From Aldersonia sp036524855 (GTDB taxonomy: Bacteria > Actinomycetota > Actinomycetes > Mycobacteriales > Mycobacteriaceae), in contig DATDBL010000130.1 of the NCBI GenBank assembly GCA_036524855.1, positions 1 to 64,000 of the forward strand: a stretch of 64,000 nucleotides of DNA. The letters are read 5' to 3'. Below the pieces are notes generated by a model. That model did no database searches and was not told where the DNA came from. It saw only the letters and a program-made list of their open reading frames with translations. This document shows positions 53,601-61,000 of this stretch, one piece after another. Position 1 is the stretch's first letter, and each line of letters opens with the position of its first letter. The position numbers and the translations under genes are program-made.

Positions 53601-54942
53601 TCCCGGTGGGTCCTTCGCCGATCTCGTCGAGCACTCTCGAGCGACCGATCTGGCTGCGTTCGAGCACGCCGACGTTCCCTTCGAGCAGGTGGCCGAGGCG
53701 GTGCGCCCGGCGCGTTCGCGTGTCCGACGACCGCTGTTCCAGGTTGTGCTGTCGTTCCAGAATCTGGAGCCGGTGCAATTCGAGCTGCCGGGATTGTCGG
53801 TGCGAGCGATCGACGCCGGCGCGTCGGTCGCCCGGTTCGATCTGCAGCTCACCGTTGAGGCGCAACAGGACAGGTCTGGTGGGATCGGCGGTCTGGTCGC
53901 GGTCTTCACCTACGCCGTCGATCTGTTCGACCGGTCCACGATCGAGGAGTACGCGCGCTGTCTGGTGCGCATCCTCACCGCGGTTGCCGCCGATTCGTCG
54001 ATTCTCGTCGGCGACATCGAGGTCTTCGAACCGGTGGAGCGCAAACACGACGTGGTGACCGATACCACGGCGGAACCGGCTCCGGATCTGGATCTGGTAC
54101 ATGAACTCGCCGCGGCGGTGGAGGACGACCCGGACGCGCCGGCGATCTCAGCCGCCGACGGTGAACTCAGCTACCGTGACCTCGACACCGGCTCATCGCG
54201 GCTCGGACGCCGGCTGATCGATCTCGGCAGCGGTCCGGGAACGGGCGTGATCGTCGCGCTGGATCGTGGTTCCCACGCCGCGGTCGCGATGTGGGCGGTG
54301 TTGAAGGCAGGTGCCGCAATCGTCGCACTCGACCCCGCGGACCCGCCGGTGCGGATCGGCGCAGAGGTTCCGCCGCTGGTCGGCATCGCGATGCGAGCCC
54401 ACTGTGATCGAGTCGCCGCGATCCCCGGGTTGGAGGCGACACGGTGGTTGGTGCTCGACGACCCAGCGGACACGGCAGAGATCTCCCGGCTGTCCCCCCA
54501 GCCGATCGCCTATGCGCACCGCATCCGGGCGCAGCGCCCCGACGATGCCGTCTTCGTCGGCGGACACACCGGCGGGGAATCCGGCGCGTTGGAAGTCGGC
54601 CGGTTCACGCACACGGTGGCGTCGGTGCGGATGCAGTGCGACATGGACTACGAATCGCGCACGCTGTACCTGGGTCGGCGCTCGGCGCTCGGCGCGATCC
54701 TCGAGCCGGTGCTCGCCGGCGTCAGCGGCGCGACGTCGATCGTCGCGCCCGATTCCGGAATCTCGCCGGATTGGATCGACGCGAGCGGGGTGCGGGTGCT
54801 GATCGCGCAGGCCGAGCTGCTCGCCGGCCTCGACCCGGCGGGGTTGCCCCAAGTCACGGCGATTGTTGTCGACGGCGCGACTCCGGTCGAGACGCCCTGG
54901 TCTCGACAGGGCGTGTTGGTGAGGCTGGAGGACGAGCCGTAA
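47617..54942 (+). CDS. Non-ribosomal peptide synthetase A-T-C-A-T-C plus truncated A (NRPS2)
   Basis: A 2,441-residue protein carrying A13-T13, a full module C14-A14-T14, C15, and a degenerate A fragment. It begins directly with an A domain after a short Arg-rich tail (RRERGVRRRRGGG within the first ~34 residues), so it depends on C13 of NRPS1. It adds residues 13 and 14 (Thr) and passes the chain through C15 to NRPS3. The ATG at 47617 is chosen because the frame closes at 47605 and the A-domain homology begins near residue 32; an in-frame ATG at 47626 is an alternative. It lacks an E domain, and C14 and C15 are of the same type as C2-C11. Confidence 0.93.
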   Translation: MTRMGDGTGVVAGRSQRPVRRERGVRRRRGGGELLANLLVTAVETAGERCAIVFGESRTSYRELDEESSRVARLLIGRGAGPGRIVALALTRSRESVSALWAVAKTGAAFVPIDPSYPADRIDYMLADSGATIGVTVTAHRGELPDTVDWTVLDGADAPRISALPGHPISHRDRIRQPTTEDIAYVIYTSGSTGQPKGVAVTHTGLAGVTAAEREHYGVSAESRVLHVCSPSFDVSVLELLLAFTAGATLVVAPPTAFGGQELADLLAGQRVTHVLITPGALATVDPSGLPDLRVVIVAGDTFAPELVARWAPGRRFHNGYGPTEATILAASTPPLTPGEPITIGMPIAGVGAFVLDRHLRPVPSGASGELYLAGSQLAAGYHRRPGLTADRFVANPFGAPGARMYRTGDIVTWTEPDPAGARRLRYMGRNDFQVKIRGIRVELGEIDAVLAAHESVEFALTVARAGSTGSHTLISYVVTPPGVTIDTDELASYAANRLPVHMVPAMIMVIDEVPLTPVGKLDRNALPEPTAQAAYREPRSRVEQTVAQAYAEVLDIDRIGLDDDFFRLGGASISATQLSARLGQALDTTVPVHLVFEARTVAALAARIDEHSAARAPLSARPRPDRIPLSMAQQRMWFLNRFDPASPLYNIPVAVRLSGRLDVAALDAAIVDVTNRHEVLRTVYPEVDGSGCQMVLPAAQSLLEVETVDAAQLPARVAEMATLGFDVTAAPPVRAALLRLAERTRDEYVLVVVVHHICADGFSMAPLTRDLMSAYAERAQGRTPNWSPLPVQYADYTLWQYDVLGDPADPESLLAQQEAYWRETLADLPEQLALPTDRSRPLVASADGANRGFAIDAALRDRLTALAARHDATLFMVVHAAFAVLLARLSAGPDVVVGTPVAGRGERDLDDMIGMFVNTLVLRTDIDAARSFDDVLREVRAADIAAFAHAEVPFERLVEILDPVRSTGRTPLFQVMLVFQNMPQPTLALPDLDLAAVEFDAAVAKYDLQLTLGEGTDGLAGLWTYRTDLFDAGTIDGFTDRLVRILDAATADPDRAVGDIEITTVDERSMLLSTWNTPGAAVDEVSLVELFDRRAGSLSGAIAVRSGGVSVEYTELASRANRLARRLIALGIGPESIVAVATERGVGMLVAMLAAMKAGAAYLPVDIGYPAERLRYILDDAAPACIVVGDAANEHLPAPAGVAVVAVDGSETAGLADGPVTDADRLGPLRTDNLAYVIYTSGSTGNPKGVAVTHREVLELLVNSRRHFEFDASDVWTLFHSFAFDFSVWEIWGALAHGATVVVVDHLTSRSPDQFLRLLVDEHVTVLNQTPSAFYQLAEAARVGERAHRLELRYVIFGGEALDLQQLRRWYDVHPGPPQLVNMYGITETTVHVTHLAIDANFADTVSASVVGRGLPGLEIYVLDSRLRPVPVGVVGEVYVAGGQLARGYRGRPELTTTRFVANPYGRARGGRMYRSGDVARWNRDGQLEYAGRSDQQVQLRGFRIELGEVTVALSRVAAVANAVVTVSADANLGDRLIGYVVGEAGKTLEPSVVRDAVRDALPAYMVPDAVVVLEALPLTPNGKLDRRALPTPELFSSKVFCQPQTPIEQGVADVFADLLGAAQVGMDDDFFALGGNSLLATRIVARVNEVMGTGIGVRDIFEYPGVAALASRIASVEGRAGVPALEAGPRPDRIPLSPAQSRMWILNQADPDAPTYNIPFAIRLGGAPSLPALQQAFVDVLERHESMRTRYPAWDGSPYQEILAVDDVGLDLAPAPVAEGDVFARVAAMAAAGFDVSTRPPIRIAILALSERDVVVAMVVHHIAADGASVAPLVRDLVTAYVARLSDQAPAWAPLPIQYADYALWKRAAIGSPNAPDSEASRQLGYWAAQLAGVDDALPLPTDRPRPSMPTVRGANVQFELGADVHGGLVRIAHDHNASLFMVVHAALAVLLARLSGSTDIAVGSPIAGRGERELDDLVGMFVNTLVLRTAVNPGGSFADLVEHSRATDLAAFEHADVPFEQVAEAVRPARSRVRRPLFQVVLSFQNLEPVQFELPGLSVRAIDAGASVARFDLQLTVEAQQDRSGGIGGLVAVFTYAVDLFDRSTIEEYARCLVRILTAVAADSSILVGDIEVFEPVERKHDVVTDTTAEPAPDLDLVHELAAAVEDDPDAPAISAADGELSYRDLDTGSSRLGRRLIDLGSGPGTGVIVALDRGSHAAVAMWAVLKAGAAIVALDPADPPVRIGAEVPPLVGIAMRAHCDRVAAIPGLEATRWLVLDDPADTAEISRLSPQPIAYAHRIRAQRPDDAVFVGGHTGGESGALEVGRFTHTVASVRMQCDMDYESRTLYLGRRSALGAILEPVLAGVSGATSIVAPDSGISPDWIDASGVRVLIAQAELLAGLDPAGLPQVTAIVVDGATPVETPWSRQGVLVRLEDEP
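47704..49497 (+). other. NRPS2 A13 - T13 (second half of module 13)
   Basis: A13 opens with SYRELDEESSRVARLLIGRGAG and has TSGSTG at residue 189 and catalytic Lys521. The pocket reads DVLLIAGILK, strongly hydrophobic and suggestive of an aliphatic residue but without an exact known match. It belongs to the same SPSFDxSVLELLLA / GGQEL lineage as A2, A12, A15 and the two truncated A fragments. T13 has LGGASI around Ser573: Asn or Asp before the Ser is replaced by Ala, while the modified Ser remains. Confidence 0.86.
49498..52701 (+). other. NRPS2 module 14: C14 - A14 (Thr) - T14
   Basis: C14 starts at residue 628, with HHICADG at 756. A14 has TSGSTG at 1241 and Lys1585. The pocket is DFWNIGMVHK, the canonical threonine code, supported by YGITETTVHV. 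T14 Ser is 1639 (LGGNSL). In core A8 the usual QVK is QVQ (DQQVQLRG). No E domain, so L-Thr is expected. Confidence 0.9.
52702..54087 (+). other. NRPS2 C15, condensation domain of the split module 15
   Basis: C15 begins IPLSPAQSRMWILNQ at residue 1696, with HHIAADG at 1823 and MFVNTLVLRT. It is of the ordinary type, in keeping with an L-Thr donor on T14. Its partner A15-T15 is on NRPS3, so module 15 is split between proteins in the same way as module 13. Confidence 0.87.
54088..54939 (+). other. Degenerate truncated adenylation domain at the NRPS2 C-terminus (pseudo-A 2)
   Basis: About 284 residues (2158-2441) again match the beginning of an A domain: LSYRDLDTGSSRLGRRLIDLG, AVAMWAVLKAGAAIVALDP, WLVLDDP, PIAYAHRIRAQRP. 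The ATP loop is eroded to GGHTGGESGALEV, the pocket helix is replaced by ALGAILEP, and the protein ends at LVRLEDEP before any YGPTE core. There is no catalytic Lys. The truncation point corresponds to that of NRPS1, so this is a repeated architecture rather than a chance break. It cannot activate a substrate; a docking or platform role beside C15 is inferred. Confidence 0.8.
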
Positions 54943-55066
54943 CGTCCGCCCGGGCGTGCCTCGATAGCTGGCGACGGCCATACGCACGGCGACGAGTGGC
55001 CGGGTGGACCGCGCCGCGTCGCGATTAGAGTAATGCCGAACTGCGGACGATCGAGGAGGAAGCCGG
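54943..55066 (+). promoter_or_regulatory. NRPS2-NRPS3 gap with possible weak internal promoter
   Basis: 124 bases. TAGAGT at 55026-55031 fits an actinobacterial -10 (TAnnnT), with TGGACC at 55005-55010 as a poor -35, 15 bases apart. No strong hairpin followed by T-run was seen. The three NRPS genes could still be read from one promoter. Confidence 0.3.
55053..55060 (+). promoter_or_regulatory. Ribosome-binding site of NRPS3
   Basis: GAGGAGGA ends six bases before the GTG at 55067. This strong site fixes GTG as the start, and it places a short Arg-rich tail ahead of the A15 domain. Confidence 0.85.
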
Positions 55067-58000
55067 GTGGATCCGACAGCGCGCCCGCGACGGCGCCCGC
55101 GAGCCCGCGCCCGACTGCTGCCCCGCATCATCGCGGCTGCCGTCGACGCGAACCCTGGCGGACCGGCCGTTTGCAGTGCAGATCGGACTCTGAGCTACCG
55201 GAACCTCGACGAGTGGTCCTCGCGGGTCGCCCGAGTGCTCATCGGGCGCGGGATCGGCCCGGAGGATTTGGTCGCCGTCGCGATTCCGCGTTCGATCGAG
55301 TCGGTCCTGTCGACGTGGGCGGTTGCCAAGACCGGTGCGGCGTTCGTACCGGTGGACGCGAGGTACCCGATCGAGCGGGTCCGGTTCATGTTGTCGGACT
55401 CCGGCGTGCCGGTGGGAATGACGAACCGGGCCACGCGCGCGATCCTTCCCGACGACTGCGACTGGATCGTGCTCGACGATCCGGCGACCGAGCGGGCGAT
55501 CGAGGCCCAGTCGGCCGAGCCGGTCAGCTACCTCGACCGAACGCGGACCCTGGCGGCGGGCCACCCCGCATACGTGATCTACACGTCGGGATCGACCGGT
55601 CGACCGAAGGGCGTCGTCGTCACGCATGCGGGTCTGTCCAACTTCGCCGACGAGCAGCGTGACCGGTACGCGATCGACTCGTCCTCGCGGACCCTGCATT
55701 TCGCCTCACCGAGCTTCGACGCGTCGGTGCTCGAGTTGCTGCTCGCCACCTGCGCGGGAGCCACGATGATCGTTGCGCCGGAGGATGTCGTCGGCGGTGC
55801 CGAACTGGCGCAGCTGGTGCGCGACGAGCAGGTCACCCACGCGTTCGTGACCCCCGCCGCGCTCGCCTCCGTCGATCCGGTCGGGCTGGACACGCTGCGG
55901 GTGGTCGTGGTCGGTGGTGAGGCATGCCCGCCGGAACTGGTGCAGCGCTGGGCACCTGGGCGGTCGTTCTGCAACGGCTACGGGCCGACCGAAACCACCA
56001 TCATGACGAACATCAGCGATCCGCTGCGTCCCGACGATGCGATCACGATCGGTCGGCCGATCCGCGGGATGACTGCGTTGGTTCTCGATGCGCGTCTGCG
56101 CGAGGTTCCGGCGCGAGTCACCGGCGAGTTGTATCTTGCCGGACCCGGACTCGCGCGCGGATACCATCGCCGCAGTGGCCTCACCGCGCAGCGTTTCGTC
56201 GCCGATCCGTTCGGCACTGCCGGAGAGCGCATGTACCGATCGGGCGATCTCGTCCGACGCGAACCCGACGGTAGCATCGAGTACGTCGGCCGCTCCGACT
56301 TCCAGGTCAAGCTGCGTGGTTATCGGATCGAACTCGGCGAGATCGACGCGGCGCTGACGGCACACCCCGATGTCGACTTCGCTGTGACGGCTCCGCGGGA
56401 AAACTTCCAGGGCACAACCATTCTGGCGAGCTATGTGATGATGCGCCCGGGCGCGACGCTCGATCCGCACGGCCTTTCCGAGTTTCTGGCGGCTCGGCTG
56501 CCCGGCTACATGATCCCCGCGTCGATCGTCGAGCTCGACCGGATTCCCCTCACCCCGGTCGGCAAGCTCGACCGAAATGCCCTGCCGGAACCGGAATTCG
56601 AGCAGCAACGCTTCCGCGCGCCCACGACCGACGCCGAAATCGTCGTCGCCGGAGCCTTCGCCGACCTGCTCGGCATCGAGCAGGTCGGTGCGGACGACGA
56701 CTTCTTCGAACTCGGCGGCAACTCGTTGCTCGCGACCCAGGCCGTCGCCCGGATAGGGTCCGCGATCGGCGTGCGCGTGCCGGCGCGTCTGCTGTTCGAG
56801 GCGTCGACGGTTGCGGGGTTGGCTCGGAGCATCTCCGACGTCGGTGGGCGCCCGCGCCCACCGTTGACCGCCGGGCCGCGCCCGGCACCGATTCCGTTGT
56901 CGCCCGCGCAGCAGCGAATGTGGCTGACGAACCAGTTCGATGTCACCTCGCCCGCGTACAACGTGCCGTTGGCGATGCGGATTCGCGGGTACGTCGACGT
57001 CGACGCGCTGCGCGAGGCGCTCGCCGACGTGATCGCCCGCCACGAACCGCTGCGCACCATCTACCCGGACTCACCCTCTGGCCCGAGTCAGCAGATCCAG
57101 CCGCCCGGACAGGCGGTGCCGGATCTGGGGGTCGAGTCCGCCACCGAAGCCGACGTCGCGACCAGCCTGCTGACGCTCGCCGGCACCGGATTCGACCTTC
57201 GGATCGAACCGCCACTGCGGGGCCGCCTTCTCGAACTGGGCGCAGGCGATTTCGTGCTGATGCTGGTGTTTCATCACATCGCCTGTGATGGAACGTCACT
57301 GGCGCCGTTGGCGAACGACCTTCTCGGCGCGTACCTGGCCCGGACGCAGGGTGCCCCACCGCAGTGGGCACCGCTTCCTGTCCAGTACGCCGACTATGCG
57401 ATCTGGCAACGCGCACTGCTCGGGCAGGACGACGACGAATCATCCTTGACCACAGAGCAGTTGCGGTACTGGGTGGATCACCTCGAGGGTGGACCGGACG
57501 TGCTCGACCTGCCGACCGATCACGCCCGACCACCGCGACCGTCCGGTCTGGGCGCAGACGTGCCGTTCGTCGTCTCTCCCCTCGTGACCCAGCGATTGCG
57601 GCGAATCGCGCGCGCGCACGACGCAACCCTCTTCATGGTGCTGCATACGGCTCTCGCGGTCCTGCTCGCGCGGGTGACGAGCACCGACGACATCGTCATC
57701 GGCACCCAGGTCGCCGGCAGGGGAGATGCAGATCTCGATGCGTTGGTCGGGATGTTCGGCAACACCCTGGCTTTGCGGACGCCGGTCCACCCGGACGCAA
57801 CCTTCGCCGACGTGCTCGATCGGGTACGCGCCACCGACCTGGCCGGGTTCTCGCATGCCGACCTCCCGTTCGACCGGGTGGTCGAGTCGCTTCGGCCGAG
57901 CCGATCGCTGTCCTATGCGCCTATCTTCCAGGTTCTGCTGATGCTGCAGAACTTCAGCCCGCCCCAACTCCGGATCGCCGGCGCGACCATCGACCCGGTC

Positions 58001-61000
58001 GAACTGGACCTCGCCATCGCCAAGTTGGACCTCAGCGTGGTGCTGATCGAAGATGCCTCGCAGGGCCTCGCGGGCGCGATCACCTATGCCACCGACCTGT
58101 TCGAGCACGGCAGTGTCGAGCGTTTGTCGTCGCGCTATGTACGCGTCCTGGAGGCGGTCTCGGAGGACGAATTCGCGACTGTGGCGACGGTGCCGGTGCT
58201 GCTGGAGCGGGAGCTCGCGCAGCTCGACGTGCTTCTCGACGCCGAATCCGCCGGTTCCGGACCGCCGTTCGTAGGGGGAACCCTGGTCGACCGGTTCGAA
58301 CGTCAGGTGGATGCGACGCCGGACGCGACAGCGCTGGTCAGTGGTGACGCGCAGTGGACGTACCGCGAACTCGACGAGCGCACGAATCGGCTCGCCCGAC
58401 GCCTGGTCGAGCTGGGCGTAGGCCCGGATCAGCGGGTCGGGTTGGCGATGCGTCGGTCGGTCGACCTGATCGCGGCGATCTATGCGGTGCTCAAGGCCGG
58501 TGGTGCGTACGTTCCGATCGATCCGGACCATCCCGGGGAAAGAATCGAGCACGTCATCGCGAGCTCGGATCCCGTGCTGGTTCTCGTCACGTCCCTGGAG
58601 GATCTCGAGGCGGCGGACCTCGAGGCGGCGGCGGGTCTCGAGGCGACCGTCGGGTACACCGCCGTTCCGATCGGCGACCTCGACACCGAGGCGGTCGCTG
58701 CGGAGCGACTGGTCGATGCGGATCGCCGCGGCGCCCTGCTGCCCGACCATGCGGCATACGTGATCTACACCTCCGGATCCACCGGCAGGCCGAAGGGAGT
58801 GGTGGTCAGCCACGCCTCGGTTGTGAACCAGATGAATTGGATGCGGGCGCAATACGATCTCGGCGAAGCGGATGCGTTGCTGCACAAGACCCCGTTCACG
58901 TTCGACGCGTCCGTCTGGGAGATCTACCTCCCGCTGCAGCTCGGCGCACGGATGGTCATCGCGCGTCCCGATGGGCACCTCGACGCTGCGTACTTGCGGA
59001 ACCTGCTGGCCGAGAAGCGGATCAGCATGGTGGAGTTCGTTCCCTCGATGCTCGAACTGTTTCTGGCCGAGTCGGCGCTGGCACTGCCGACGACGCTGCG
59101 CTACGTGTCCGTCGGCGGCGAGGCGCTGGCGCCGGGGCTGGTCGAGGAGTTCCAGGGCGCGAACGCCGCTGTCCTGGACAACACGTACGGCCCGACCGAG
59201 GCGACCGTCACGTCGACGTACTACCGGTGTGGTCAGCGGCACGAGGGACGGGTCCCGATCGGTATCCCGGTTCCGCACACGGGTGTCCGGGTGCTGGACG
59301 CACGGCTGCAACAGGCGCCGATCGGGACCGCGGGGGAGTTGTATCTGTCCGGGGTTCAGCTGGCCAGAGGCTATCTGGGGCGGAGCGACCTCACGGCGGA
59401 ACGCTTCGTCGCCGATCCCTTCGGTCGATCCCCCGGCGGTCGGATGTACCGGACGGGGGATCTCGTTCGGGTCGTGGACGCGCCCGGTTCCGGATCACCG
59501 CTGCTGGAGTTCGTCGGCCGCTCGGACTTTCAGGTCAAGCTGCGCGGATTGCGGATCGAACCGGACGAGGCGGCGGCCGTCCTCGCTCAACACCCCAGCG
59601 TTGCACGGGCGGTGGTCACCGTCGCCGGGACGGGCAACGATGCACAACTGGTCGCCTACGTCGTGGTCGAACCGGGCAGCGACTTCGAACCTGAGGCGCT
59701 GCGTGACCACTCCGGAGAGTTTCTACCCCAGTACATGATTCCCAGCCACATCATCGAACTCGAGGAGTTGCCGCTCGGTTCGACCGGCAAGCTCGATCGT
59801 CGCGCGCTGCCCGAGGTGAAGCCGACTCGGCCGGCGCGCACCCATCGCCGGCCCGTGACACTCGTCGAACAGGTGGTGGCGGACACGTTCGGCGACCTAC
59901 TCGGAATCGACGCCGTGGGCGCCGACGATTCCTTCTTCGACCTGGGGGGAAACTCGCTGGTGGGGATGCGCGTGATTGCGCGCGTGAATGCCGCGCTGGG
60001 CACCGAGTACGGCGTGCGTGACCTGTTCGAATATCCGACCGTGGCGGAGTTCGCCGCGCGGTTCGACGAGCGTCGTGTCGACACCCCGCAGCCACAGCTG
60101 ACCGTGGCGGAGCGCCCCGGGCGGATTCCGCTGTCGCCGGCACAGGAACGGATCTGGTTCATCAATCAGCTCGAGCCCGAATCCGTCGCCTACAACATCC
60201 CGGTCGTCGTGCGATTCAGTGGTGACCTCGACGTCGACGCTCTCCGCGCCGCAGTGCGCGACGTGCAGACGCGCCATGAGTCCCTGCGCACGATGTACCC
60301 GGTCGACGGTGAGCCCTACCAGCGGATCGTGCCCTCGGCCGAAGCCGAGCTGGACCTGCTTCCCCGACCGGTGACGACCGCAGAAATCGAGTCGCGCATC
60401 GTGGCACTCGTGGGGACCGGGTTCGACGTCACCGCAGCCGTCCCGATCCGTGGAGCGTTGTTCCAGCTCGGTGCAGCCGATTTCGTCCTCGCAATCGTCG
60501 CGCACCACATCAACGCGGACGGGTTCTCGGTCGGCCCGCTCGCGCGTGACTTGATGACCGCATACGTGGCGCGAAGCAACGGCACGGAACCCGGATGGTC
60601 GCCGCTGCCGATCCAGTACGCGGATTACGCGCTGTGGCAACGACAACTGCTCGGTTCGGAATCGGAACCGGGTAGCCTACTCGCCGCACAGCTGGATTTC
60701 TGGATGCGCACGCTCGCAGACTTGCCGCACCAGCTCGACCTGCCGGCCGACCGTCCGCGCCCGTCGATCGCATCACAGCGTGCGGCGACGTACGGGTTCA
60801 CCATCGATGCGTGTCTGCACCGGGCGATGGCGAACCTCGCCGGCGAGGAGAACGCCTCGCTGTTCATGGTGGTGCACGCAGCCGTCGTGGTTCTGTTGGC
60901 ACGCCTGTCCGGGAGCGACGACATCGTCGTCGGGACCCCGGTCGCCGGTCGCGGCCGCGCCGAACTCGACGACTTGATCGGCATGTTCGTGAACACCCTG

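Noticed and set aside
54943..55066. Rho-independent terminator between NRPS2 and NRPS3
   Set aside because: Short GC palindromes exist but without a convincing stem or T-run; random in DNA this GC-rich.
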